DNA from: Fictibacillus phosphorivorans
GTDB lineage: Bacteria; Bacillota; Bacilli; Bacillales; Fictibacillaceae
DNA: 64,000 bases
Direction of reading: 5' to 3'
NCBI RefSeq assembly: GCF_023715845.1
Contig: NZ_JAMBOR010000012.1
Span: 1-64,000, forward strand
Shown: in pieces, positions 29,836 through 38,764 of the stretch
Position numbering within the stretch: position 1 is the stretch's first letter
Layout of the letters: each line of letters opens with the position of its first letter
The notes under the pieces: model-generated
The model's database searches: none
Told to the model about the DNA's origin: nothing
What the model saw: the letters and a program-made list of their open reading frames with translations, nothing else
Made by a program: the position numbers and the translations under genes

Positions 29836-30444
29836 CTATAAAAGTAAAGTTGATGCCAGATATAAAGCGATTAACCAAATGATAATAGCTGATCCTTTAT
29901 TGATTAGCTGTTGAATATAACCAGATGCATTTACCTTCCCTACTATTCTCCCTGCTAAGGCAAGACCAATAAACCAAATCCAAGACACTGAGATACAAGA
30001 TAAAGTGAAAACAAGTTTGTCCACACCTGAATAAGCAAGTGAATTTGTTCCGATTACACCAACCGTATCTAAAATAGCATGAGGATTTAATAATGAAACA
30101 GAAGCAGCAAACATGATCTGCTTTTTAGATGTCATCGTTAGTACTGATTCTTGTATATGAGTTTTGCTAGACCAAATGTTCCACCCCATATACAATAAAA
30201 ATAGAATACCAGCTGTCATTACAATTAGTTTAAGAGCATGTATGGTTGACACTAATGCAGATACGCCTGAAACGGCTAGAATGATTAATAAAGTATCACA
30301 TAGTCCTGCTGTTATTACGGATGGCATACATCGCCATATGTTTAACTGCTGTACTCCTTGATTAAATATAAAAATGTTCTGTACTCCTAAAGGTAAAATC
30401 AACCCGAATGCTAAAATAATTCCGTGCACTAAAGCAGTGATCAA
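29836..30444 (-). CDS. LysE/ArgO family amino acid exporter
   Basis: A 202-residue protein with about six hydrophobic segments and the family start (ILPLGVQNIFIFNQGV, followed by ...LCDTLLIILAVSG) and the second-half NPHAILDTVGVIGT motif. It should export a basic or other amino acid. The start is TTG 30444 after GGGAG. It is head to head with the ribbon-helix-helix gene, the two start codons being only 34 bases apart. Confidence 0.9.
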   Translation of the reverse strand: MITALVHGIILAFGLILPLGVQNIFIFNQGVQQLNIWRCMPSVITAGLCDTLLIILAVSGVSALVSTIHALKLIVMTAGILFLLYMGWNIWSSKTHIQESVLTMTSKKQIMFAASVSLLNPHAILDTVGVIGTNSLAYSGVDKLVFTLSCISVSWIWFIGLALAGRIVGKVNASGYIQQLINKGSAIIIWLIALYLASTLLL

Positions 30445-30478
30445 TTCAACCCACTCCCTATTTCATTGGAGGTAAAAA

Positions 30479-30652
30479 ATGTATACAAGTCAAATTCGTA
30501 CAAAAAACCACGATCGTAAAAATGTAAACACAACATTAAGCCAATCTCTTTATAAAGAGATTAAGCAATTAGCCAAAAAACTAGATCGCCCAGCTAATGA
30601 GCTTATTGAAGAAGGTATGGTTCATGTATTGAATCAATACAAAAAGAAATAA
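30479..30652 (+). CDS. 57-residue ribbon-helix-helix protein
   Basis: ATG 30479 follows TTGGAGG at six bases. The sequence VNTTLSQSLYKEIKQLAKKL, then DRPANELIEEGMVHVLNQY, has the strand-helix-helix pattern of Arc/MetJ-type DNA-binding proteins (residues 15-54). Such proteins dimerise to bind DNA. It has no toxin gene beside it: msrA lies downstream on the other strand after a terminator. A regulator of the adjacent lysE or of its own promoter is possible but unproven. Confidence 0.8.
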   Translation: MYTSQIRTKNHDRKNVNTTLSQSLYKEIKQLAKKLDRPANELIEEGMVHVLNQYKKK

Positions 30653-30663
30653 GGTTTAATTTC

Positions 30664-30699
30664 GCATACACAAAAAGAGACTTTGCTAGTCTCTTTTCG
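30664..30699. terminator. Terminator between the RHH gene and msrA
   Basis: AAAAGAGACT and AGTCTCTTTT arms around a five-base loop, with T-rich flanks on both strands. Confidence 0.8.
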
Positions 30700-30734
30700 T
30701 TAGTTTACATAATATAATTATGGTCAATATTACC

Positions 30735-31265
30735 TTACTTGTCTTTCCAATTTTCTTTAATAAATGTATCTCTTCCTGAAGTGATACGCTCTTCTTTATA
30801 AGCTTCTGGGTTCTTTTTATAGAAATCCTGATGATACTGTTCTGCTTTATAAAATATACTTGCCGGCAAGATCTCCGTTACGATTGGTTTGTTAAATCGC
30901 CCGCTCTCTTCAAGTTTTTCACGTGATTTCAGAGCTAATTCCTTTTGTTGTTCCGTGTGATAAAAAATCGCAGTACGATATTGACTGCCACGGTCGAAAA
31001 ACTGCCCTTCATCATCGGTTGGATCAATTTGTGGCCAATATAAATCCAATAACTTCTGATACGGGAAATCATCTGGGTCAAATGTGATCTGAACAGCTTC
31101 TCGGTGACCGGTTTCACCCGTTTTAATTTGTTCGTAAGACGGGTTTTCTACATGCCCCCCTGTATAACCAGAAACAATGCCGTGAATACCCGGCATTTCA
31201 TCAAATGGTTTGACCATGCACCAAAAACACCCACCCGCAAAAGTTGCAAGTTCTTTGTTACTCAA
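30735..31265 (-). CDS. msrA: Peptide-methionine (S)-S-oxide reductase
   Basis: A 176-residue repair enzyme reducing the S form of methionine sulfoxide with thioredoxin. The catalytic GGCFWC motif places the nucleophile at Cys13; GYTGGHVENPSYEQIKTG and GSQYRTAIFY are the substrate-pocket segments. No MsrB domain or gene is attached. TTG 31265 follows TTAGGAGGAAA. It is convergent with the RHH gene and divergent from the cyclase gene. Confidence 0.95.
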   Translation of the reverse strand: MSNKELATFAGGCFWCMVKPFDEMPGIHGIVSGYTGGHVENPSYEQIKTGETGHREAVQITFDPDDFPYQKLLDLYWPQIDPTDDEGQFFDRGSQYRTAIFYHTEQQKELALKSREKLEESGRFNKPIVTEILPASIFYKAEQYHQDFYKKNPEAYKEERITSGRDTFIKENWKDK

Positions 31266-31398
31266 CTTACTTTCCTCCTAACTGCATATCTCTTAAACAA
31301 AATTTTAACGCTAATGTATCGAAATGAACAATCTTCAGCTTCTCACTCATAGGATAACCATTTTTCCTCATACACTGTAACCACAATAGAAAAGTGCG

Positions 31399-33240
31399 GT
31401 GATGAATATGGATATCCGAAAAATTGAGATAGACGTTCATAAAAGATGTAATGAGTTGCTTTCTATGCAAAAGCCAGATGGGACATGGCGTTTCTGTTTT
31501 GAAAATCCATTGATTACAGACGCTTATATGCTGATATTATTAAGAACACTCGAATATAGAAATGAAAAAATAATTAAACAGATTACCGACCGAATACGAT
31601 CTCAGCAATCACCAGACGGATTATGGCGAGTATATTCCAATGAGGAACCCGCTAACCTTTCTGCAACCATCCAAGCTTATACAGCTCTTCTGTACTCCCG
31701 GTATTATAAATCCAATGATGACAAGCTTCAACCCGCAAGAGAATTTATTATTAAGAATGGCGGATTAAAGGAGGCGGACTTAATAACAAAAGTCTTTCTG
31801 GCAATGAACGGGTTGTACATGTGGCCGGATGTGCCTATCGATCCTGCTATCCTTTTTTCCTTGCCATTGACTGCACCAATTAATCAATATGACATCAGCA
31901 GCTATGCAAGGGGACATTTTGCGCCGGTTTTATTAATGATGGATGCAAAAAAGAAACTTACATCCAAATATACCCCAGACCTTTCAGAACTATATATAAA
32001 CGGAGACGAAAGTTCACAACTTGAAGAATGGGTAAACTTGTTTTCTCTCTTAAATATTAGGGATTACTACTCTCAATTAAAAAAGGAAAACCTGCTTTCA
32101 TATATTCAGAGTCACATCGAACCTGATGGGACGTTGTTAAGTTACAGTTTAACGACTATCTTTATGATTTATGCTCTTTTAACAAATGGATACAGCCGTG
32201 ACTCCGATGTCATTCAGAATGCAATGAACAGCTTAATGAAAATGTTTTGTGAAACAGATGAAACGTTGCACCTTCAAAACTCTCCATCTACTACTTGGGA
32301 CACTTCTCTTATTCTATATACTTTACTGGAAGCGGGAGTTCCAGTTAATCATACGTCCATTTTGAGAGGATCACAGTTTCTTCTTAACCAGCAACACACT
32401 AAATATGGAGATTGGGCTGTTCATAATCCTAATGTTCTTCCGGGAGGATGGGGCTTCTCAATCGGAAATACTATTCATCCTGACATTGATGATACACAGG
32501 CAGCACTTCGAACGGTTGCACATTTTTACCAGATGAACCCTTCCTATCAAACTAGTTATGAACGAGGTCTTACCTGGTTGTTATCCATGCAAAATGATGA
32601 TGGTGGCTGGGCTGCTTTTGAAAAAAACACGAATCGATTCATAATAGGAAATCTACCTATTAAATATGCGAAAGATGCCCTTATCGATCCTTCAACTCCT
32701 GATTTAACAGGAAGAACAATAGAGTTTTTAGGAAGATTTCATGGATTAAACTATAAGCATCCTTCTATAAAAAAAGCAGTGAATTGGTTATGGCAAAACC
32801 AGGAACAAAATGGTTCATGGTACGGTCGCTGGGGAGTCTGTTACCTTTATGGTACATGGGCTGCGATTACCGGTTTGATCGCTTCAGGTATTGACCCGAC
32901 GCATAATAGGGTACAAAAAGCTAAAAATTGGTTATTAAGTATTCAAAATGACGATGGCGGATGGGGAGAATCCTGTGAAAGTGACGAGAAGCGAAAGTAC
33001 GTAGCCTTAAAGGAAAGCACCCCTTCGCAAACAGCATGGGCTTTAAATGCATTGACGGTCATTTCCGATCAGCCAACTTTTGAAATGAAACGAGCTGCTG
33101 AATGGCTGCTCAACCACAAAAAGACCAACTACCCAACGGGAGCCGGTCTTCCTGGAGCTTTTTATATTCGATATCATAGTTATCCATATATATGGCCGTT
33201 ATTAGGGCTAGTTCATTTTTATAAAAAATTTACATCGTAA
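31399..33240 (+). CDS. Squalene-hopene cyclase family terpene cyclase
   Basis: A 613-residue triterpene cyclase with the catalytic acid motif DIDDTQ (residues 362-367, family DxDD) and several QW-type repeats ([37 protein letters not shown]). It makes hopanoids or, as in Bacillus subtilis SqhC, cyclic C35 terpenes from tetraprenyl-beta-curcumene; sequence alone does not settle which. No squalene or curcumene synthase gene is near. The start GTG 31399 or ATG 31402 lacks a strong ribosome site. Its 3' end overlaps the convergent mqo gene by 11 bases. Confidence 0.92.
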   Translation: MMNMDIRKIEIDVHKRCNELLSMQKPDGTWRFCFENPLITDAYMLILLRTLEYRNEKIIKQITDRIRSQQSPDGLWRVYSNEEPANLSATIQAYTALLYSRYYKSNDDKLQPAREFIIKNGGLKEADLITKVFLAMNGLYMWPDVPIDPAILFSLPLTAPINQYDISSYARGHFAPVLLMMDAKKKLTSKYTPDLSELYINGDESSQLEEWVNLFSLLNIRDYYSQLKKENLLSYIQSHIEPDGTLLSYSLTTIFMIYALLTNGYSRDSDVIQNAMNSLMKMFCETDETLHLQNSPSTTWDTSLILYTLLEAGVPVNHTSILRGSQFLLNQQHTKYGDWAVHNPNVLPGGWGFSIGNTIHPDIDDTQAALRTVAHFYQMNPSYQTSYERGLTWLLSMQNDDGGWAAFEKNTNRFIIGNLPIKYAKDALIDPSTPDLTGRTIEFLGRFHGLNYKHPSIKKAVNWLWQNQEQNGSWYGRWGVCYLYGTWAAITGLIASGIDPTHNRVQKAKNWLLSIQNDDGGWGESCESDEKRKYVALKESTPSQTAWALNALTVISDQPTFEMKRAAEWLLNHKKTNYPTGAGLPGAFYIRYHSYPYIWPLLGLVHFYKKFTS

Positions 33241-34747
33241 GCTGTGAATCTAAAACGACCTCATCATTTTGAGTAAGACCTAATGTCTTTGCATAGGACG
33301 ATTGAATCTCTTTAAAGCGTTCTGGGTTTTCAGCTAAAGATATGCCATAAGATGGAATCATCTCTTTTATTCCTGCTTCCCAATCGTTCATATGTTTCGG
33401 GAAGCATTTTTGTAATACTTCAAGCATCACGTGAACGGCAGTTGAAGCACCTGGAGACGCACCGAGCAATGCAGCGATTGATCCGTCAGCTGAAGTTACT
33501 ACCTCTGTTCCAAATTGAAGTGTACCTTTACCTGCGTCTGTATCTTTTATCACTTGCACACGCTGTCCAGCCACTACAATATCCCAATCCTCACTCTTGG
33601 CGTTGGGAATAAATTCGCGAAGCTCTTCCATTCGTTTTTCATTAGATAACAATACTTGCTGGATTAAATATTTTGTTAATGGCAACTCTTTTGCACCTGC
33701 TGCTAACATGGTAAGGAGATTGTTCGGTTTTACTGAACCAATCAGGTCAAAATTGGAACCTGTTTTTAAGAATTTTGGTGAAAAGCCGGCAAATGGTCCA
33801 AACAGCAATGATTTTTTGTTCTCTATATATCTCGTATCCAGGTGCGGCACTGACATTGGTGGAGCACCAACTTTAGCCTTACCATAAACTTTCGCATGAT
33901 GCTGTTCGATCACTTCTGGATTATTACATACTAAGAATAGTCCGCTTACCGGAAATCCGCCTATATGTTTGGACTCAGGAATACCTGCTTTTTGAAGGAT
34001 TGGCAGGCTTGCACCTCCAGCACCGATAAAGACAAACTTGGAACGATGATATTCAATCTTACCAGTATTCAGGTTGTGCACCTTTAATTCCCAAGATCCA
34101 TCCTGAGTACGTTTAATATCTTTAACACTATGTTTATAATGAACTTCCACGTCCTCGTTTTTTAAGTGCTCAAACAACATACGAGTTAAAGCTCCAAAAT
34201 TGACATCCGTACCAGAGTCGATTTTGGTTGCAGCAATCGGTTCTGTTAAATTTCGGCCTTCCATAATTAACGGGAACCACTCGATTAATTTTTCAGTGTC
34301 CTCCGAAAACTGCATTCCTTCAAATAAAGGATTTTCTGAAAGCGCTTTAAAACGCTTTTTCAAAAATTCGATATTTTGCTGCCCTTGAACCATACTTATA
34401 TGAGGTAATGGCATAATGAAGTCTTTTGGATTTCGAATAAGATTTCGCTTTACAAGATAAGACCAAAATTGCATAGAAAGTTGAAACTGCTCGTTAATTT
34501 TTATCGCTTTGCTAACATCAATCGTTCCGTCTGGTCTTTCGCTTGTGTAATTTAGTTCACAAAGTGCCGCATGCCCAGTACCAGCATTGTTCCATTCGTT
34601 AGAACTTTCTTCACCTGCGCCTGCTAGTTTTTCATACACTTTAATTTTCCAATCGGGTGCTAGTTCTTTCAATAAGGATCCCAAAGTCGCGCTCATGACT
34701 CCGGCACCAATTAAGATAACGTCTGTTTTTTCTTGTACGTTGCTCAT
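33230..34747 (-). CDS. mqo: Malate:quinone oxidoreductase
   Basis: A 505-residue FAD-dependent peripheral membrane enzyme oxidising malate to oxaloacetate with quinone, bypassing the NAD-linked malate dehydrogenase. The FAD motif [10 protein letters not shown] begins at residue 14, and the family signatures [21 protein letters not shown] and [17 protein letters not shown] (as [10 protein letters not shown]) are present. ATG 34747 follows AGGAAGG. Monocistronic; its end overlaps the cyclase gene by 11 bases on the other strand. Confidence 0.96.
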   Translation of the reverse strand: MSNVQEKTDVILIGAGVMSATLGSLLKELAPDWKIKVYEKLAGAGEESSNEWNNAGTGHAALCELNYTSERPDGTIDVSKAIKINEQFQLSMQFWSYLVKRNLIRNPKDFIMPLPHISMVQGQQNIEFLKKRFKALSENPLFEGMQFSEDTEKLIEWFPLIMEGRNLTEPIAATKIDSGTDVNFGALTRMLFEHLKNEDVEVHYKHSVKDIKRTQDGSWELKVHNLNTGKIEYHRSKFVFIGAGGASLPILQKAGIPESKHIGGFPVSGLFLVCNNPEVIEQHHAKVYGKAKVGAPPMSVPHLDTRYIENKKSLLFGPFAGFSPKFLKTGSNFDLIGSVKPNNLLTMLAAGAKELPLTKYLIQQVLLSNEKRMEELREFIPNAKSEDWDIVVAGQRVQVIKDTDAGKGTLQFGTEVVTSADGSIAALLGASPGASTAVHVMLEVLQKCFPKHMNDWEAGIKEMIPSYGISLAENPERFKEIQSSYAKTLGLTQNDEVVLDSQLTM

Positions 34748-35122
34748 GATAACCTTCCTTATAACCTATATTTGCAGAAACGATATAATGTTCTGCTTAG
34801 TGTTACAAAATTCAAGGCGCCACATAGAAACACACCTTAACAATCTTCGGTAAATCATCTTTTAGAGACTCTTTATTATTGATTAAAATTTCTACTCTTT
34901 CTGATAATTATAAACTATTTACCAAAGATAAAAAAGAGGTAGTACATCCATAAGCATGCTCCGTCTATATATTATCCATTTTGTGGTATTTAGTAAACCA
35001 TTTTTTGGAGGGCAAATTTCAAACATTATACGGCTTTAAAGGAATAAAATCCCTCCGTATTAAGACTAAATTTAAAAAAATCGCCCAGGATTATTCCCAG
35101 GCGATTTTTACTTACTACTCTT
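34748..35122. other. AT-rich intergenic region between mqo and the PfpI-like gene
   Basis: This 375-base gap should hold the mqo promoter on the minus strand, but I see no confident -35/-10 pair. A loose inverted repeat (GGAGGG near 35008 and CCCTCC near 35051) and a terminator at 35076-35109 are the only structures. No coding frame with a ribosome site is present. Confidence 0.6.
35076..35109. terminator. Terminator of the PfpI-like gene
   Basis: AAAAATCGCC (35076-35085) pairs with GGCGATTTTT (35100-35109); inside, CAGG/CC also pairs partly. A/T tracts lie on both sides, so it can work on either strand. Confidence 0.85.
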
Positions 35123-35638
35123 TTATTGTTCTAATACTTTCAGAGATTCTCTAATAAATGCCGGAATATCCTCTGGTTGACGGCTGGTCACTAGATTTCC
35201 TCCACAAACTACTACTTCTTCATCCTTCACAGTTGCCCCAGCGTTCTTTAAATCTACGTGAATGGATTTATACCCTGTAATATTTCTTCCTTGTAGCACT
35301 TCTGCAGAGATTAGTAATTGTGGTCCATGACAGATGGCTAATACCGGCTTACCCTCATCTGCAAAGTGTTTCGTAAACTGGACAAACTTGTCATCCCCTC
35401 TTAAGATATCAGGTGAAAAACCTCCAGGAATAAAAAGCGCATCAAAGTCTTCAGAAGAAACCTCTCCGATCGAAGTATTAGTCGTTATTTGAGCCTCTTT
35501 TTGTTTTCCTTCTAAAGTTGCCCCTGTTTCTGAACCGATAACGATGACTTCGTGTCCTGCTTCTCTAAATGCATTTGCAGGTTCCGTATATTCAACATCT
35601 TCAAACATATCTGCTAATACTGTTGCGATTTTAGCCAT
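35123..35638 (-). CDS. DJ-1/PfpI family protein (YfkM-like general stress protein)
   Basis: A 171-residue cytoplasmic protein with the PfpI/DJ-1 nucleophile elbow AICHGPQ (Cys near residue 104) and the FIPGGFSPD oxyanion segment. Members are deglycases or chaperone-like stress proteins; activity here is not shown. ATG 35638 follows AAGGAG, giving MAKIATVLAD; the longer frame to 35683 lacks a ribosome site. A sigma-B-like promoter stands upstream, in line with the stress role of Bacillus YfkM. Confidence 0.9.
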   Translation of the reverse strand: MAKIATVLADMFEDVEYTEPANAFREAGHEVIVIGSETGATLEGKQKEAQITTNTSIGEVSSEDFDALFIPGGFSPDILRGDDKFVQFTKHFADEGKPVLAICHGPQLLISAEVLQGRNITGYKSIHVDLKNAGATVKDEEVVVCGGNLVTSRQPEDIPAFIRESLKVLEQ

Positions 35639-35676
35639 TCTAAACCACTCCTTCTTTTGTGTATTCATTTGTTGTA

Positions 35677-35702
35677 TTACCATTTTAGGTAGGAATTTAA
35701 AC
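35677..35702 (-). promoter_or_regulatory. Sigma-B-like promoter of the PfpI-like gene
   Basis: On the minus strand GTTTAA (35697-35702) is separated by 14 bases from TGGTAA (35677-35682), close to the sigma-B consensus GTTTAA-N12-15-GGGTAT/A. The start codon lies about 40 bases downstream. Confidence 0.6.
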
Positions 35703-35730
35703 CCTTTTTTAAGTTATGACTTTAAAAAAA

Positions 35731-36237
35731 CTAAAATAAAGAAACAATATAGATATGTATCATTAAAACAGCAGCTATTAAACTTATGATGGTTGCAATG
35801 TTGTTCTCCGTTTTCGTTCCTGTCTTCGTATATAAAGGAAAACGAAAACGAATGGGCAGTGGGTAAAATAACTGTACTCCCCTCGATGTGGCTGCGTCCA
35901 AAATAATATGACTGGTCACCCCTACTGTTAACCCGCTACTTAAACTTTCTTCATACATGCAATCCATCCAATTTGGCAACATCATCACCAATAGAATCAT
36001 AATCCAGCTATGTGTGATCGTCCGATGACCAAATGTTTTAGAAATCGTCTTGGAAAGGAAACTTGTCTTTTTTCCCAAGTATGATCCTGGATGACATAAA
36101 TCAGGCAACAGGCTTCCAAGAACAGCTGCACCAAAATACGTCAGTTCGTGATATAGAGTATCTGGCGGGAGATCTGTGGCCGTCTTATAAAGTGCAGCAG
36201 CTGCAACTCCGCCTAACAAATGTGTATTGCTTTTCAT
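35731..36237 (-). CDS. YdjM/DUF457-type membrane-bound metal-dependent hydrolase family
   Basis: A 168-residue protein with three to four hydrophobic segments and the family's conserved acidic/histidine pieces: LGSLLPDLCHP, GHRTITHS and SHIILDAATSRGVQLFYPLPIRFR. These resemble the YdjM/YfhO-like 'metal-dependent hydrolase' membrane proteins, some of which are DNA-damage induced. The enzymatic role is unproven. It is transcribed in the same direction as the PfpI-like gene, with a gap of about 90 bases, and lies downstream of parC behind that gene's terminator. Confidence 0.85.
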   Translation of the reverse strand: MKSNTHLLGGVAAAALYKTATDLPPDTLYHELTYFGAAVLGSLLPDLCHPGSYLGKKTSFLSKTISKTFGHRTITHSWIMILLVMMLPNWMDCMYEESLSSGLTVGVTSHIILDAATSRGVQLFYPLPIRFRFPLYTKTGTKTENNIATIISLIAAVLMIHIYIVSLF

Positions 36238-36288
36238 TATGTATCTCTCTTTTCTCTAAGTTGCTATATGTTATCTGATCGAAAGAAA

Positions 36289-36317
36289 GAAAAGAGCAGC
36301 GAAATGCTACTCTTTTG
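36289..36317 (-). terminator. Terminator of parEC
   Basis: AAAGAGCAGC (36291-36300) and GCTACTCTTT (36306-36315) pair with one mismatch around GAAAT. On the minus strand TTTTCTTTCTTTC follows. It overlaps the parC stop codon. Confidence 0.8.
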
Positions 36318-38751
36318 AACTATCTGTTGAAATCAATGATTTTAATCTTGTAATTTGTCCCGTTTCACCGGTATCTACTACAAATGAGCCGTTATTGTAC
36401 CTGTCGGCAGATTTGAAATTTTCAGCTGAAACGGTTTCTTGTTTACCGCTTGCCGTTTCAAGAACGAATTGTTTCTCCTCATCCGTAACCAATTTCATAC
36501 CTACGATACGGTGCGGATTAGATTTCAATTCTCTGATCATTACAAGTCCACGTTTGGCACGCGACGTTTTATCAAACTCTGTAATCTTCATCTTTTTCAT
36601 GGCACCGCGCTGAGTAGCAATTAGAACTTGAGCAGTTTCTGGATGATTTGTAATGGCAAAACCGCTTACTAAGTAATCTCCTGCTTTTAAATTAATGCCT
36701 TTCACCCCTGCAGCTCGCTGGCCAACGAGGCTGATTTCTTCTTCATGGAACCATAATCCATAACCAAAGTGCGTGGCGATAAACACATCTTGATTTCCAT
36801 TCGTTAAGGACACATCTACAACCTCGTCTTCGCTTTTTAGTTTAATGGCCATTAAGGTACGGTTATAGCGTGTAGCCTTGTATTGCATAAGTTCTGTTTT
36901 CTTTGTCATTCCTTGTTTAGTAAAGAAAATGAGGAATTGATCTTCCTTAAATTCTTTTACAGGATAGGCTTTGATCAGCTTTTCATCCTTATCTAGACCA
37001 ACGATACTTGCTAGATGCTGCCCCATGTCTTTCCAGCGGATCTCAGGCATCTCATAGACAGGAAGGTAAATGTAATTCCCTTTATTCGTAAACATCAGCA
37101 TGGTGTCCGTTGTGTTGAGTTGGGATACGAGCAATAAGGAATCCGTTTCTTTCATTCCTGGCAGTTCACCATTAGATGCACTATAGGAACGAATACTTGA
37201 ACGTTTAATATAGCCGTCCTCTGTAACCATCACCATTACATCTTCAGACGGAATCATGACTTCCATATCAATCTTGATTTCCTGAATCTCAGCTTCGATC
37301 TGTGTACGTCGTGGATCAGCATATTTCTTTTTAACATTAGAGAGTTCTTTTTTAATAACGTTGTATAATTTTTTATCGCTATTTAAGATGGAACGGAGGT
37401 GTTCAATCTTCTTTTCGAGTTCTTCCGCTTCTTTCTGAAGTGTAGTAATATCCGTATTTGTTAAGCGATAAAGCTGCAAGGTAACGATAGCTTCAGCTTG
37501 TGCTTCAGTAAACTGAAACTTTTCAATGATGTTGTCCTTTGCATTTCGCTTATCTTTTGACGCACGGATTGTTTCGATCACTTCATCTAAGATCGAAATG
37601 GCTTTTATTAAACCTTCTACAATATGTGAACGTTCTTCAGCTTTACGTAAATCATATTTCGTTCTTCTTGTTACCACTTCGATCTGATGCTGAATGTAGG
37701 CGTTTAATATCGCTTTTAAGCCCATTAATTTTGGTGTCTTGTTATGGATAGCTACCATGTTGTAGTTATACGAAACTTGAAGATCAGTATTTTTAAAGAA
37801 GTAGTTCAATACCCCTTCTGCATTTCCATCTTTACGAAGTTCGATAACTATCCTTAATCCAGTGCGATCGGTCTCATCACGGATTTCAGCGATTCCGTCT
37901 ACCTTTTTGTCTAAGCGAAGTTCATCCATACGCTTCACTAGGTTCGCTTTGTTCACTTCAAAAGGAACTTCAGTGATAACTATCTGCTGACGTCCGACCT
38001 TTAAACTCTCAATCTCGGTTTTGGCACGAATAATGAAACGGCCTTTTCCTGTCTCGAAAGCTTTCTTGATGCCATCAACACCTTGAACAATTCCGCCAGT
38101 CGGGAAATCAGGACCTTTTATAACGGTCATGAGTTCATCGAGTGAAACATCGGGATTATCGATCTGCATGGTAACAGCGTCGATCACTTCTCCAAGATGG
38201 TGTGGCGGGATTTCAGTCGCATAACCAGCTGAGATCCCCGTTGAGCCGTTTACAAGTAAATTTGGATACATAGAAGGCAGTACGATCGGTTCTTCTGTCG
38301 TATCATCGAAGTTAGGTGCAAATTCAACCGTTTCTTTGTCGATATCTCTTAATAATTCAGAAGCGATCGCGGAAAGTCTTGCCTCTGTATAACGCATTGC
38401 GGCTGCCGGGTCTCCATCGATACTACCGTTATTTCCGTGCATCTGAATGAGGACGTTTCTAACTTTCCAGTCCTGACTCATACGTACCATCGCTTCATAA
38501 ACGGAAGAATCACCATGCGGGTGATAATTACCGATTACATTACCGACTGTTTTAGCCGATTTTCTATAGGGTTTTTCATTTGTGTTTCCTTCCGCATACA
38601 TCGCATATAAAATACGGCGCTGTACAGGTTTCAATCCATCTCTAGCATCAGGCAGTGCACGCTCCTGAATGATGTATTTACTATACCTTCCGAAGCGGTC
38701 GCCGATTACGTCTTCTAACGGCAGCTCTCTATATTTCTCAAGCAGTGACAA
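36307..38751 (-). CDS. parC: DNA topoisomerase IV subunit A
   Basis: An 814-residue breakage-reunion subunit that decatenates sister chromosomes. The catalytic tyrosine is Tyr121 in AAAMRYTEARLS. The quinolone-region YHPHGDSSVYEAMVRMSQDW has the usual Ser and Glu, with no obvious resistance change. C-terminal beta-pinwheel repeats follow residue 490. The start is TTG 38751 behind GAGGAGG. It follows parE by 13 bases, as in most firmicutes, and length distinguishes it from gyrA only weakly; the parE neighbour and YneT context support ParC. Confidence 0.95.
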   Translation of the reverse strand: MSLLEKYRELPLEDVIGDRFGRYSKYIIQERALPDARDGLKPVQRRILYAMYAEGNTNEKPYRKSAKTVGNVIGNYHPHGDSSVYEAMVRMSQDWKVRNVLIQMHGNNGSIDGDPAAAMRYTEARLSAIASELLRDIDKETVEFAPNFDDTTEEPIVLPSMYPNLLVNGSTGISAGYATEIPPHHLGEVIDAVTMQIDNPDVSLDELMTVIKGPDFPTGGIVQGVDGIKKAFETGKGRFIIRAKTEIESLKVGRQQIVITEVPFEVNKANLVKRMDELRLDKKVDGIAEIRDETDRTGLRIVIELRKDGNAEGVLNYFFKNTDLQVSYNYNMVAIHNKTPKLMGLKAILNAYIQHQIEVVTRRTKYDLRKAEERSHIVEGLIKAISILDEVIETIRASKDKRNAKDNIIEKFQFTEAQAEAIVTLQLYRLTNTDITTLQKEAEELEKKIEHLRSILNSDKKLYNVIKKELSNVKKKYADPRRTQIEAEIQEIKIDMEVMIPSEDVMVMVTEDGYIKRSSIRSYSASNGELPGMKETDSLLLVSQLNTTDTMLMFTNKGNYIYLPVYEMPEIRWKDMGQHLASIVGLDKDEKLIKAYPVKEFKEDQFLIFFTKQGMTKKTELMQYKATRYNRTLMAIKLKSEDEVVDVSLTNGNQDVFIATHFGYGLWFHEEEISLVGQRAAGVKGINLKAGDYLVSGFAITNHPETAQVLIATQRGAMKKMKITEFDKTSRAKRGLVMIRELKSNPHRIVGMKLVTDEEKQFVLETASGKQETVSAENFKSADRYNNGSFVVDTGETGQITRLKSLISTDSSKE

Positions 38752-38764
38752 TCTTTAAACCTCC

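Noticed and set aside
31267-31470. Minus-strand frame of 67 codons upstream of msrA
   Set aside because: No ribosome site, no recognisable sequence, and it covers the msrA leader and the start of the divergent cyclase gene.
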